A DNA stretch of 34,507 nucleotides from Gammaproteobacteria bacterium (lineage in GTDB: Bacteria > Pseudomonadota > Gammaproteobacteria > SZUA-140): NCBI GenBank assembly GCA_020845975.1, contig JADLET010000073.1:1-34507 (forward strand), written 5' to 3'. A program made the position numbers and the translations under genes. Position 1 is the stretch's first letter, and every line of letters starts with the position of its first letter. Below are positions 11,738 to 20,625 of this stretch, in pieces. The notes beneath the pieces are model-generated. The model saw only the letters and a program-made list of their open reading frames with translations, ran no database searches and was not told the DNA's origin.

Positions 11738-13096
11738 ATGAATGATCGCGTCGACACCATCGCGGCGATCGCCACCCCGGCGGGGCGCGGCGGCGTCGGG
11801 GTGGTGCGCGTCTCCGGGCCACTCGCCGCCGAGATTGCCATCGCTGTGCTGGGGCGCGTGCCTGAGCCGCGACGCGCCGAGTACCACAACTTCCGCGCGA
11901 AGGAGGGTGAGGTGCTCGACACCGGCCTGGCGCTATTCTTCCCGAATCCTCATTCCTTCACCGGCGAGGATGTGCTGGAACTGCATGGGCATGGCGGCCC
12001 CGTGGTGCTGGACCGGCTGTTGCGCAGACTGCTGGCGCTCGGCGCGCGCCACGCCCGTCCCGGTGAATTCTCCGAACGCGCATTCCTGAATGACAAGATC
12101 GACCTGGCGCAGGCGGAGGCGATCGCCGACCTGATCGACAGCGCCTCGGAACAGGCGGCACGCGCGGCGACGCGTTCGCTTTCCGGCGAATTTTCCGCGC
12201 GCGTGCACGCGCTCGTAGAAACGCTTACGGCACTGCGCATGTATATCGAAGCAGCCATCGATTTTCCCGAGGAAGAGGTCGATTTTCTTGCCGACGCAGA
12301 GCTGCGCCGGCGGTTCCTCGAGATGAGAAACGACCTGGATGCGGTCATCGGCGCGGCGCGGCAGGGTTCTCTTCTGCGCGAAGGTATCCGCGTTGTGATC
12401 GCCGGCCGCCCCAATGTCGGCAAATCGAGCCTGCTCAACCGGCTTGCGCAGCGCGAGACCGCCATCGTCTCCGAGATCCCCGGCACCACGCGTGACGTGC
12501 TGCGCGAGCACATCTCGATCGACGGTCTGCCGTTGCATGTGATCGATACCGCCGGTCTGCGCGACAGCGCGGATCCTGTCGAGCGCATCGGTATGCATCG
12601 CGCCTGGTCGGAGATCGAGTCGGCCGACCGCATCCTGCTGGTGTGTGACAGCGCACGCTCCGATCTGGACGAGGACACCGCACTGCTGAAGTACCGGCCC
12701 GAACTGCAGTCGCGACTCACCAGGGTCTACAACAAGATCGACCTCAGCGGACATCCGCCCGCGCTGAATACCGGCGACGACGGCAGGGCGGAGGTCTGGC
12801 TCTCCGCCACGACCGGGGCGGGCATCGAATATCTGCGCACACACCTCAAGTTGTGCATGGGCTATCAATCCGCCGACGCGGGCGTATTCAGCGCGCGCCG
12901 GCGCCACCTCGACGCGCTTGCGCGTGCCGATCGAAACCTGACCGAGGCCCTGCGCCAGATCGAAGAGGCGCACGCGGGGGAGCTTGCCGCTGAAGAACTG
13001 CGCCAGGCCCAGCAGGCCCTGGGCGAGATTACCGGCGAGGTCACCAGCGACGAGCTGCTCGGGCGCATTTTCTCCAGTTTCTGCATCGGAAAATAG
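11738..13096 (+). CDS. mnmE: tRNA modification GTPase MnmE (TrmE)
   Basis: With MnmG it installs the cmnm5/nm5 group on wobble uridine 34 of certain tRNAs. The 452 residues are standard. The N-terminal tetrahydrofolate-binding domain starts [20 protein letters not shown] GTPase domain is inserted in the helical domain, with G1 GRPNVGKSS (223-231), G2 PGTTRD, G3 DTAG (270-273) and G4 NKID (332-335). The C-terminus is FCIGK with catalytic C449. In many proteobacteria mnmG, rsmG and parAB follow mnmE; here the chemotaxis cluster follows instead, after a 185-bp gap. Confidence 0.97.
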   Translation: MNDRVDTIAAIATPAGRGGVGVVRVSGPLAAEIAIAVLGRVPEPRRAEYHNFRAKEGEVLDTGLALFFPNPHSFTGEDVLELHGHGGPVVLDRLLRRLLALGARHARPGEFSERAFLNDKIDLAQAEAIADLIDSASEQAARAATRSLSGEFSARVHALVETLTALRMYIEAAIDFPEEEVDFLADAELRRRFLEMRNDLDAVIGAARQGSLLREGIRVVIAGRPNVGKSSLLNRLAQRETAIVSEIPGTTRDVLREHISIDGLPLHVIDTAGLRDSADPVERIGMHRAWSEIESADRILLVCDSARSDLDEDTALLKYRPELQSRLTRVYNKIDLSGHPPALNTGDDGRAEVWLSATTGAGIEYLRTHLKLCMGYQSADAGVFSARRRHLDALARADRNLTEALRQIEEAHAGELAAEELRQAQQALGEITGEVTSDELLGRIFSSFCIGK

Positions 13097-13199
13097 TCGC
13101 GCTCTATTAATAGTATGGCGGCGCCGGGACGTCATCCATGCGCGACACACGAACACCTGCTCTTATCCGATCTGGCACGACCCTATAACCCGAAAGTCT

Positions 13200-13226
13200 T
13201 AAAGTTTTCATGACGGTTGCCGATGA
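13200..13226 (+). promoter_or_regulatory. FliA (sigma-28) promoter upstream of the GGDEF gene
   Basis: TAAAGTTT-N11-GCCGATGA matches the enteric FliA consensus TAAAGTTT-N11-GCCGATAA at 15 of 16 positions with exact spacing. It lies 56 bp before the ATG of the GGDEF gene, in the gap between mnmE and the chemotaxis cluster. It predicts that the cluster is a late flagellar-class transcript. Confidence 0.8.
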
Positions 13227-13281
13227 ATCAGTCGCATGAATCGGATGGTGATGTTTCACAGAAAATAACCGGAAAATCTCC

Positions 13282-14307
13282 ATGGAAAATCCCTATAAAG
13301 ACGGCCCTGATCAGGCCGCGGAATACCTTCGGCTGGCCCTGTTGCTGCTCGCCAAAAACAGGCTGCCGGTTTCACCGCTGAATTACCGGATGGCCTATGA
13401 CAGCGCCGCCGGCAGCAGCGAGGTGCTGAAACAGGCGCTGGATGATGCAGTAGTGTTTCCCGACAAGCCGCTGGCGGAGCACCTGTGGGAGAACTACCGA
13501 CGTTGTTATATCCAGGACGACGAGACCCTGGACAGCATCCGGCAGGAACTCAAGCTGCTCATCACCAACATGCAGCAGGACATGGACCGTTCCGGTGGCG
13601 CCTTGCAGAATTATTCCGCGCGTCTCGGCCGGTTTTTGAGTCTGCTGGGCGCATCGCCGTCGCCCGAGGATATGGAGATCGAGGTCAAGCGCGTGATCGA
13701 CGATACCCGCGCGGCGGAACAGACGCATCGGCAGTTCGAGAGCCAGATCAGCCAGATCTCGGGAGAACTGGAGGCCTTGCGCAACGAGTTGATGCAGGTC
13801 AAGCAGGCCTCGCTGACGGATTCACTGACCGGCATCGCCAATCGCGCCTCTTTCGACGCCTATCTGGAGCAGGCGCTGGACAAGGCGGAGCGGGACGGTT
13901 CCCACATCTGCCTGTTGCTTGCCGACGTCGATTTTTTCAAGAACGTCAACGATTCCTACGGCCATCTGGTGGGCGACAAGGTGCTGCGATATGTCGCCGC
14001 CACACTGAAACGCTGTGTGAAAGGCAGCGATTTCGTCGCCCGATTCGGTGGAGAAGAATTCGCGATTGTGCTGCCGGATACCGACCTCGATGGCGCCTAT
14101 ACCGTCGCCGAACAGATTCGCATGGCGATATCCAGCGGCCGCCTGAAGGACATGAACTCTGGCAAGGCGTATTCACGCGTCACCATTTCGATCGGAGTCG
14201 CCAAGTCCGCCCGGGCGGATCTGCCCGGGAATCTGATCGAGCGGGCCGATCGCATGCTTTATCAGGCCAAATCGGGTGGACGGAATCGCTGCGAGAAGGC
14301 GGCATAG
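13282..14307 (+). CDS. Diguanylate cyclase (GGDEF domain protein)
   Basis: A 341-residue soluble protein. The first 150 residues are a helical region of unknown fold. Residues about 150-175 (SQISQISGELEALRNELMQV) look like a coiled-coil signalling helix leading into DSLTGIANR, the usual start of a GGDEF domain. The active-site motif is GGEEF (256-260), with the metal aspartate in LLADVDFFKNVND, so c-di-GMP synthesis is expected. The inhibitory I-site normally reads RxxD; here it is K247-G-S-D250, so product inhibition may be weakened. No transmembrane segment is seen. With the FliA promoter just upstream, a role in adjusting motility or attachment is likely. The gene name is not known to me. 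Confidence 0.9.
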   Translation: MENPYKDGPDQAAEYLRLALLLLAKNRLPVSPLNYRMAYDSAAGSSEVLKQALDDAVVFPDKPLAEHLWENYRRCYIQDDETLDSIRQELKLLITNMQQDMDRSGGALQNYSARLGRFLSLLGASPSPEDMEIEVKRVIDDTRAAEQTHRQFESQISQISGELEALRNELMQVKQASLTDSLTGIANRASFDAYLEQALDKAERDGSHICLLLADVDFFKNVNDSYGHLVGDKVLRYVAATLKRCVKGSDFVARFGGEEFAIVLPDTDLDGAYTVAEQIRMAISSGRLKDMNSGKAYSRVTISIGVAKSARADLPGNLIERADRMLYQAKSGGRNRCEKAA

Positions 14308-14404
14308 TCTCTCGAGAAAGCTGATTGTTGCAGCCTTGCAACAAGATATTGGCTACATCGTCTTCTGGTGAAGTAACTCAAGATAAATTAAGCGGGATCA
14401 TCAT

Positions 14405-16159
14405 ATGAAAATAAAGTTTCGGTATCAATTATGGCTGTTGGCGTTAATCGGACTCTTGACCTCGGCTTCCCTTGGTGTTCAATCCCTGTTCACGCAACAA
14501 CGCACAGCAGAAATTGTGGATAGCAATGAAGCCAAGCTGACCGCGCTGATGAATAGTGGCACGGCAGATATGATGCACGAGGCCATCCGTTCGGACGTGT
14601 TGGGCGCGCTTCTTACGGCGAAAGGGGATGGTGAATTAAAGAAAGAAGAGATATTGAAGGCGTTTCAGGAACATCGGGAGATGATAATAGATCTGGTGAC
14701 AAAATCGCTGTCACTACCACTGTCCGAGAAAACCTTGGGCAAGCTGGAAGAGATTAACACAGAGATCCACACCTACACATCCATCGCGGACCGCACGATA
14801 CAGGATGCCTTCGATGCGCCTGAAAAATCACATCTTGGGCGGGCGAAATTCGAGGATCAGTTTGAGTTACTCGAGAAGAGCATGGCAATGCTCAGCGAGA
14901 GCATCCACGAAGAGTCCGATCTGAGCACAGAAATTCTCCACAGCAATTTAAACAAATCTTTCACCTGGCAACTGGTCACGCTCCTGCTTGGTTCCTTTGT
15001 GCTGCTGATCTTCGCATGGACCATGATTCGTCGAATCAGTGCACAAATTGGCGGAGAGCCATCAAAGGCCGCCGAGGTGGCGAGCGCTGTGGCGCAAGGT
15101 GATCTGTCAGTAGATGTCCCGGTGGTTGGGTCGAACGATCACAGCGTAATGGCGGCGATGAATCACATGTGCCGCAATCTGACCCAGACCATCATGAAGG
15201 TGAGCGAGACGAGTGCGTCAGTGGCGACCGGTGCGCGGGAGATCGCCGCCGGCAACCTGAACCTGTCGCAGCGCACCGAGGAGCAGGCCTCCAGCCTTGA
15301 AGAGACGGCCTCCAGCATGGAAGAACTGACCTCGACCGTGAAACAGAACGCCGACAATGCGCAACAGGCCGCCCAGCTTGCGAGTGCGGCGCGCGAGTCC
15401 GCGGAAAAGGGCAGCGAGGTGGTGGCTCGTGCGGTGGGCGCGATGGAAGAGATCAACGCCTCATCGAAGAAGGTGGCGGACATCGTCGGCGTGATCGATG
15501 AGATCGCTTTCCAGACCAATCTGCTGGCGCTGAACGCGGCGGTGGAAGCCGCGCGCGCGGGCGAGCAGGGGCGCGGATTCGCGGTGGTGGCAGCCGAGGT
15601 GCGCAACCTGGCGCAACGATCGGCGGCCTCGGCGAAGGAGATCAAGACCCTGATCGGCGACTCGGTGCGCAAGGTCGACGATGGCGCGCACCTGGTGGCC
15701 CAGTCGGGCAATACGCTGGAGGAGATCGTGTCCAGCGTGAAGAAGGTGACGGACATCGTGGCGGAGATCGCGGCGGCGAGCCAGGAGCAGTCGGCGGGCA
15801 TCGAGCAGGTCAACAAGGCCGTGATGCAGATGGATGAGGTGACGCAGCAGAATGCTGCGCTGGTGGAGCAGGCCTCGGCAGCCAGTCGCTCGATGGAAGA
15901 GCAGGCCGGCATGCTGAGCCAGATGATGGCCCATTTCAAGGTGAAGGGTGCGCCACTGCTGGGGCACAGCCCGGGCATGGCACATGTGAGCCGCCCGGCA
16001 CAGCTGCCGCATAAGAATGAAAACAGCGGGGGCGGCAGCGCGACATCCGCCCGTCGAAACACTTCACGCGGTGCACGCCAGGCGACGCCTTCCTTGCGCG
16101 CCGTACCGGTTGCCGCTGCTGCCTCTGGCGGCGATACCGGTGTATGGCAGGAATTCTAG
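14405..16159 (+). CDS. Methyl-accepting chemotaxis protein (receptor 1)
   Basis: A 584-residue transmembrane chemoreceptor. TM1 spans about residues 8-27, the periplasmic helical sensor 28-187 and TM2 188-208, followed by a HAMP region and the cytoplasmic signalling helices. The tip [20 protein letters not shown] (then RAGEQGRGF) is canonical. Glu/Gln-rich methylation helices flank it ([20 protein letters not shown]). The C-terminus ends in VWQEF, which fits the x-W-x-x-F tether that docks CheR and CheB. The sensor shares a TADMMHEA stretch (residues 53-60) with receptor 2, but otherwise matches nothing I recognise, so the ligand is unknown. Its signalling half is almost identical in DNA to that of receptor 4. 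The ribosome-binding site is weak. Confidence 0.95.
   Translation: MKIKFRYQLWLLALIGLLTSASLGVQSLFTQQRTAEIVDSNEAKLTALMNSGTADMMHEAIRSDVLGALLTAKGDGELKKEEILKAFQEHREMIIDLVTKSLSLPLSEKTLGKLEEINTEIHTYTSIADRTIQDAFDAPEKSHLGRAKFEDQFELLEKSMAMLSESIHEESDLSTEILHSNLNKSFTWQLVTLLLGSFVLLIFAWTMIRRISAQIGGEPSKAAEVASAVAQGDLSVDVPVVGSNDHSVMAAMNHMCRNLTQTIMKVSETSASVATGAREIAAGNLNLSQRTEEQASSLEETASSMEELTSTVKQNADNAQQAAQLASAARESAEKGSEVVARAVGAMEEINASSKKVADIVGVIDEIAFQTNLLALNAAVEAARAGEQGRGFAVVAAEVRNLAQRSAASAKEIKTLIGDSVRKVDDGAHLVAQSGNTLEEIVSSVKKVTDIVAEIAAASQEQSAGIEQVNKAVMQMDEVTQQNAALVEQASAASRSMEEQAGMLSQMMAHFKVKGAPLLGHSPGMAHVSRPAQLPHKNENSGGGSATSARRNTSRGARQATPSLRAVPVAAAASGGDTGVWQEF
15221..15907 (+). repeat. Receptor signalling-domain repeat, copy A
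   Basis: These 687 bp align without gaps to 26436-27122 in receptor 4 and are nearly identical, including silent positions. The longest run seen is 87 identical bases (15722-15808). The N-terminal halves of the two genes are unrelated, so this is a duplicated or converted module rather than a whole-gene duplicate. Confidence 0.85.
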
Positions 16160-16175
16160 GGAAGCGGCAAGCTCT

Positions 16176-16202
16176 GGAGCGAACAGCGCAGGCTCTCGCT
16201 CC
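16176..16202 (+). terminator. Hairpin after receptor 1
   Basis: GGAGCGA (16176-16182) pairs with TCGCTCC (16196-16202), and an inner AGC/GCT pair extends the stem. A second dyad, GGCGCC-N8-GGCGCC, lies at 16234-16253. Neither has a T-tract. They occupy the first part of the 235-bp gap before cheY and probably mark the receptor 1 transcript end. Confidence 0.4.
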
Positions 16203-16266
16203 GGACACCTGAAATACTCGTAATCCTTTGCGCGGCGCCGCTGCTGTGGCGCCATGAGGCGGTATC

Positions 16267-16294
16267 TCAAGTTTTTTGCGCAAGTCGCCGATCA
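16267..16294 (+). promoter_or_regulatory. FliA-like promoter upstream of cheY-cheZ
   Basis: TCAAGTTT-N12-GCCGATCA matches each half of the FliA consensus at 7 of 8 positions, but the spacer is one base longer than the usual 11. It is 100 bp upstream of the cheY ATG. Confidence 0.55.
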
Positions 16295-16394
16295 TACCGG
16301 CATGACAGTGCCCCGGGACAGGGAGAGACCATGGCCTGGTGGGGGAGAACGGCGGAGCGGGACACGGTCTTAATTCAGAAGCAGGAGGGCAGGG

Positions 16395-16787
16395 ATGAAC
16401 AAGGATCTGAAATTTCTGATTGTCGACGATTTTTCCACGATGCGCCGCATCGTCAAGAATCTGCTGCACGATCTGGGTTATATGAATGTCACCGAGGCTG
16501 ACGACGGCAAAACCGCGTTGCCCATGCTGCAGGCGGGCAACTTCGAATTCCTGATCACGGACTGGAATATGCCGGGGATGCCGGGAATTGAACTGTTGAA
16601 GGCGGTGCGCGCTGATGCCAGGCTCGCCAAGCTGCCGGTGCTGATGCTGACCGCCGAGGCCAAGCGCGAGCAGATCATCGAGGCCGCCCAGGCGGGCGTG
16701 AACGGCTACGTGATCAAGCCGTTTACCGCCGCAACACTGAAAGAGAAGCTGGACAAGATCTTCGCCACGCTGTCAGCGGCGGCTTGA
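16395..16787 (+). CDS. cheY: Chemotaxis response regulator CheY
   Basis: A 130-residue single receiver domain. The acidic pair is D11-D12, the phosphorylation site D56 (ITDWNMPG), the switch threonine T86 and the conserved lysine K108 in VIKPF. The sequence [20 protein letters not shown] and the ending [14 protein letters not shown] are very close to enteric CheY, which binds FliM and reverses the flagellar motor. A strong AGGAGGG precedes the ATG. cheZ starts 7 bp after the stop. The usual N-M-D-G loop after the phosphosite reads G-M-P-G here, a minor change. Confidence 0.96.
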   Translation: MNKDLKFLIVDDFSTMRRIVKNLLHDLGYMNVTEADDGKTALPMLQAGNFEFLITDWNMPGMPGIELLKAVRADARLAKLPVLMLTAEAKREQIIEAAQAGVNGYVIKPFTAATLKEKLDKIFATLSAAA

Positions 16788-16794
16788 GACAGCC

Positions 16795-17547
16795 ATGTCC
16801 GCCGCCAGTGACGACATCCGGCTGAAATACGCCCCGTTGATGAAGCTTCTGGCGGAGGCGCTGGAGCAGAACGACGAACCCGGCTTTTACGGCACGCTCG
16901 ATGAGATGGCGCGGTTGCGTGAAGGCAGCGTGCTGCACGAGATCGACGAGGTCACCCACGGTCTCGAACACGCACTGGCGCGCTTCTGCGCCGAGACGCG
17001 CATCACCGACCTGGCGGAAAAGGATGTGCCCGATGCGCGCGCGCGCCTGGAACATGTCCTGAAGATGACCGACGAAGCTGCGCATCACACCATGGATCTG
17101 GTGGAAACCGCCTGCGCGCCGGCGGAACGGATCAGCCGGCAGCTCGCCGAACTGACGATCCTGTGGCAGGGCGCGCATGCGGCCGAGGTTCCCGCGGCGT
17201 CTCAGGCAGCAGTGTCACAGGCCCTGGCCGCGTTCTGGACGCCGGCGCACGCCGATGCGGAGCAAGTGCGAAAGAATCTGCAGGAAGTGATTCTGGCGCA
17301 GGGCTATCAGGACCTTTCGGGTCAGATCATCCGCAGCGTCATGACACTCATCGGCGAACTGGAGAGCGCGCTGGTCGCGCTGATCCATCTCGCACGTGGA
17401 TCGGCGACAGACTCGCCGGAGTCCGCGCAGAGCCATATCGGCGACATGACGCAGGGCTATGGGCCGGTCGTCCCGCGCGTGAACGATACCAATGTCGTCA
17501 ACGGCCAGGACGACATCGATGCCCTGCTTTCCAATCTGAACATCTAG
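16795..17547 (+). CDS. cheZ: CheY-P phosphatase CheZ
   Basis: A 250-residue helical protein that removes phosphate from CheY-P. The catalytic motif is QGYQDLSGQII with D173 and Q177, equivalent to E. coli D143 and Q147. The C-terminal peptide GQDDIDALLSNL corresponds to the CheZ tail that grips CheY; it also resembles the FliM N-terminal CheY-binding peptide. The gene is directly downstream of cheY. CheZ is largely confined to beta- and gammaproteobacteria, with some in other proteobacterial classes, which supports the taxonomic inference. Confidence 0.94.
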   Translation: MSAASDDIRLKYAPLMKLLAEALEQNDEPGFYGTLDEMARLREGSVLHEIDEVTHGLEHALARFCAETRITDLAEKDVPDARARLEHVLKMTDEAAHHTMDLVETACAPAERISRQLAELTILWQGAHAAEVPAASQAAVSQALAAFWTPAHADAEQVRKNLQEVILAQGYQDLSGQIIRSVMTLIGELESALVALIHLARGSATDSPESAQSHIGDMTQGYGPVVPRVNDTNVVNGQDDIDALLSNLNI

Positions 17548-18072
17548 AGAAACGAATAAGTACCAGCTGGTTGTCATGCCTGCTTGTTCGGGCCTGACGA
17601 ATCAGTCAGTCCATTCTTGGATCGCGAGTCAGCGCGGTATCCTTCAAACGCGACGATAAAGCGTCACTCGAGCGCGGCCTTCCGGCGCTTTCACCAGCGA
17701 TGTGTTGGCATGCCCCTTCGGCGCGCCAGGCCGCATCAGCTTTATATCTCATGGATTTTCCAAAGGTTAATTTTGCCAGCCGGGTAACGGAGACGCATCC
17801 GGATCCGGGGTTGGCACGCATTCTGCCTTCCCAGGCCAAAGACTCAGCGCTTGTCCTATTTCGTTCCGGAGTGTGGATGCCGTCACACGACATGGCCGGA
17901 CGAGCATTGACTTTAAAGCGAAACCATGCTTCGCCGATACAGGCTAGGGAGTGGGAGAAAATCCGAACGCATCGGACGGCTCCGGCGAAAAGATAATCGC
18001 CGAGAGGAGCCCTGTGACAGGGCGTCGGATCGCGTTTTCCTGGCCGGCATACAGACAGAGAAGGTTCACCAT
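17548..18072. other. 525-bp gap between cheZ and the STAS gene
   Basis: No convincing gene is seen in either direction. A minus-strand open frame covers most of it, but its translation has no recognisable motif and would run opposite to all neighbours. Visible elements are a palindrome ACCAGCTGGT (17562-17571), a weak hairpin AGCGC-N9-GCGCT followed by TT (17671-17690), and the FliA-like promoter at 17914-17940. That leaves a leader of about 130 bases before the STAS gene. The remaining 350 bp or so are unexplained and may be a remnant or carry a small RNA. Confidence 0.5.
17914..17940 (+). promoter_or_regulatory. FliA-like promoter upstream of STAS-cheA
   Basis: TAAAGCGA-N11-GCCGATAC has the TAAAG core of the -35, exact 11-bp spacing and 7 of 8 matches in the -10. 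It is 133 bp before the STAS gene start and is the likely promoter of the cheA segment. Confidence 0.65.
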
Positions 18073-18465
18073 ATGACAACAGACGATACCCCGGCGACGG
18101 GGCCGGGAGACAACCCCGCCTCCATGCCCGACATGGACAGCGCTCCAGTCAGCGCAGGCAATGGCCCGCACAGGGTCGTGCTGGGCGCCTCCTGCACGAT
18201 CGAGGATGTCGCGCAGATGCGCGGCGATCTTGCGGCGCCGCTCGCGACGGGCAGGCCCATCATCATCGACGCCTCGCGACTCGAACGTGTCGATACCGCA
18301 GGCACACAACTGCTGGCGGCGTTCTGCATCGACTGTCTGGAGCAGGGCATCGTCTTCGCCTGGAAGCAGCAACCTCCGGTTCTGGAAGAGGCGATCCGCC
18401 TGCTCGGCCTTGGTGCGCTGATGGAGAGTCCGGGTGCCGTATTCGATACCGAGGGGGTGTCATGA
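18073..18465 (+). CDS. STAS domain protein upstream of cheA
   Basis: A 130-residue protein with a Pro/Asp-rich N-terminus and a STAS fold from about residue 33 (RVVLGASCTIEDVAQMRGDL ... RPIIIDASRLERVDTAGTQL). STAS domains act as anti-anti-sigma factors or small-molecule and partner modules. Here the D-S-S-G phosphorylation loop reads D74-T-A-G77. This resembles the MlaB-like branch and lacks serine at the usual acceptor position. The ATG at 18073 is chosen for its AGAAGG 8 bases upstream; an open frame extends 147 bp further back but enters the promoter. The stop overlaps the cheA start (ATGA), so the two are translationally coupled and a role with CheA is likely but unproven. Confidence 0.85.
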   Translation: MTTDDTPATGPGDNPASMPDMDSAPVSAGNGPHRVVLGASCTIEDVAQMRGDLAAPLATGRPIIIDASRLERVDTAGTQLLAAFCIDCLEQGIVFAWKQQPPVLEEAIRLLGLGALMESPGAVFDTEGVS

Positions 18466-20585
18466 CAATCGATCTGGCGCAGTTTCATGAAATGTTTTTC
18501 CAGGAGAGCGCCGAGGCGCTCGACACGATGGAGCAGACCCTGTTGCAGAACAACGACGGGGCGGTAGAAAAGGAACAGATCGATACCATTTTTCGCGTGG
18601 CCCATTCGATCAAGGGCGGCAGCGCGACCTTTGGCTTTACCGGCATCGCTTCGTTCACCCACACCATCGAGACCCTGCTCGATCTGGTCCGCACCGGTCG
18701 CACCACCGTCACCCAGGTGGAAATGGACCTGTTGCTGCGTTCGGTGGACATCATGCGCGATATGCTGTCGGCCGAACAGCACAAGCGTCCGCTGGACGAG
18801 CAGGCCGTGGGCGAGCTGCAGGAGAGCGTGAAGGAAGTCATCGCACGCGTCAGCGGCAATGTCCCGCGGGCAACGTCCGCTCCGGCGCCCGCCGCTCCGT
18901 CAGCGAGCGCGGCCGAGCCGGTGGCGTCAGCCGCACCGCAGCAGGCGGCGCCTGTCCAGGCGGAGCGCTGGCAAATCGCCTTCCGTCCCGGATCCAATCT
19001 GCTCGCGCGCGGCAATGACCCGCTGCGTATCTTCCGTGAACTCTCCCGTCTGGGAGAGATCACCGTACGGGTCGACGCAGGCAGTCTGCCGCCGTTGTCT
19101 CAGCTGGACCCGCACCGCTGTTATCTGAACTGGAACATCGAGCTCGCCGGTCCGAAGGAGAAGGAGCCGATCGATGAGGTATTCGACTGGATAGGCGACG
19201 ATGCGGACATCAAGATCACCGCGCCGGCCGGATTCTCGGCTGCAACCGTAACCGCGTTGGCCCCGGCGGTGGAAGCCGTGGCGCCGGCGGTTGCCGCATC
19301 CACGTCGAAGGCGCCGGAGGCGCGTCAGGCCGCGCCCGCCGACGCGCACAAGGCCGCGGCCAGCGAATCGACCTCGATCCGGGTCAGCATCGAGAAGATC
19401 GACGAGCTGATCAATACCGTGGGCGAGCTCGTCATCACGCAGTCCATCCTGAGCCAGCTGATGATAAACATGGATGGCCCGCAGGCGGAGGAATTGAGGA
19501 ACGGCCTCGGTCATCTCGAACGGCAGATGCGCGCGCTGCAGGAGAGTGTAATGCGCGTGCGCATGCTGCCCATCAGCTTCGTATTCAACCGCTTCCCGCG
19601 CATGGTGCGCGATCTCAGCCAGAAACTCGGCAAGCGCATCGAACTGAAGATGACCGGCGAGCAGACCGAACTGGACAAGACAGTGCTCGAAAAGATTGGT
19701 GATCCGCTGGTGCACCTGGTGCGCAACAGCCTCGATCACGGCATTGAGACCATCGAGAAGCGCAAGGCCGCAGGCAAGCCCGAGGCGGGCACGATCCACC
19801 TGAACGCTTATCACAAGGGCGGCAACATCATCGTCGAAGTCATCGACGACGGCGCCGGCCTGAACCGTGATCGCATCATGGCCAAGGCGCGCGAACGCGG
19901 CCTGATCGGCGCGGACGAGGAGCTGTCCGACGACCGTATCTACAACCTGATCTTTCAGGCCGGATTCTCCACCGCCGAGAAGGTCACCGACGTCTCCGGG
20001 CGCGGCGTCGGCATGGATGTCGTGCGTCGTAACATCATGGAGCTGGGCGGAAACGTCCAGATCTTCTCGAATGCTGACCACGGCAGCACGGTGCGTATCC
20101 GGCTCCCGCTCACGCTTGCGATCCTCGATGGACAGCTTGTGCGCGTCGGCAGCGAGGTCTACGTCATCCCGCTGGTGTCGATCGTGGAGACGATCCAGGT
20201 TCGCCGTGAGCAAATCAACTCGGTTGCGGGCGGCCGCGCGGAATTGCTGCGCCTGCGGGAAGAATGCATACCTATCATCCGGCTGTACCAGCTGTTCGAT
20301 GTGGAGGCGGACACCACGGACCTGCATGACGGCCTGCTGACCATCGTCGAATCCGACGGCCAGCGCATGGGCCTCTTTGTCGACGAACTGCAGGCGCAGC
20401 AGCAGGTAGTGATCAAGAGCCTGGAAACCAATTTCCGCCAGCTGACCGGAATCTCCGGCGCGACCATGCTGGGCGATGGCCGCGTGGCGCTGATTCTCGA
20501 CGTGCCCGGATTGATATCTCTGTTCGAGAGTCGCGAGAAACTGTTGCGCGATGACAGGCAGGCCGCAGTACGTCACGCGGCGTGA
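18462..20585 (+). CDS. cheA: Chemotaxis histidine kinase CheA
   Basis: A 707-residue kinase of the receptor array. P1 (HPt) carries phosphorylatable H48 in VAHSIKGGSATFGF. After an Ala/Pro linker, residues about 168-250 (WQIAFRPGSNLLARGNDPLR onward) form a P2-like domain. A second Ala-rich linker follows, then P3 dimerisation (SIRVSIEKIDELINTVGELV), P4 ATPase with N-box HLVRNSLDHGIE and G-boxes DDGAGL and GRGVGMDVV, and P5, a CheW-like domain to the end. It phosphorylates CheY and CheB. The start overlaps the STAS gene stop; GAGGGGG lies 4-5 bases upstream. Confidence 0.97.
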   Translation: MTIDLAQFHEMFFQESAEALDTMEQTLLQNNDGAVEKEQIDTIFRVAHSIKGGSATFGFTGIASFTHTIETLLDLVRTGRTTVTQVEMDLLLRSVDIMRDMLSAEQHKRPLDEQAVGELQESVKEVIARVSGNVPRATSAPAPAAPSASAAEPVASAAPQQAAPVQAERWQIAFRPGSNLLARGNDPLRIFRELSRLGEITVRVDAGSLPPLSQLDPHRCYLNWNIELAGPKEKEPIDEVFDWIGDDADIKITAPAGFSAATVTALAPAVEAVAPAVAASTSKAPEARQAAPADAHKAAASESTSIRVSIEKIDELINTVGELVITQSILSQLMINMDGPQAEELRNGLGHLERQMRALQESVMRVRMLPISFVFNRFPRMVRDLSQKLGKRIELKMTGEQTELDKTVLEKIGDPLVHLVRNSLDHGIETIEKRKAAGKPEAGTIHLNAYHKGGNIIVEVIDDGAGLNRDRIMAKARERGLIGADEELSDDRIYNLIFQAGFSTAEKVTDVSGRGVGMDVVRRNIMELGGNVQIFSNADHGSTVRIRLPLTLAILDGQLVRVGSEVYVIPLVSIVETIQVRREQINSVAGGRAELLRLREECIPIIRLYQLFDVEADTTDLHDGLLTIVESDGQRMGLFVDELQAQQQVVIKSLETNFRQLTGISGATMLGDGRVALILDVPGLISLFESREKLLRDDRQAAVRHAA

Positions 20586-20625
20586 TAGGGCGAACCGGAG
20601 CCAGAAAGCAAGCGAGGTATCCACG

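Noticed and set aside
11933-13156. 407-codon minus-strand open frame opposite mnmE
   Set aside because: Antisense shadow of a clearly coding GTPase gene; composition is typical of reverse-frame GC bias.
14324-14341. GTTGCA-GCCT-TGCAAC hairpin after the GGDEF gene as a terminator
   Set aside because: Weak 6-bp stem with no T-tract; could be chance, so not listed as a feature.
17770-17800. GCCAGCCGGGTAACGG resembling the 3' part of a c-di-GMP (GEMM) riboswitch
   Set aside because: The required 5' half (conserved GGCAAA and GACGCAAAGCC-like parts) is not found upstream on either strand.
17606-18079. 157-codon minus-strand open frame in the cheZ-STAS gap
   Set aside because: No recognisable motif, weak start, opposite to all neighbours, and it would overlap the FliA-like promoter and the STAS start.
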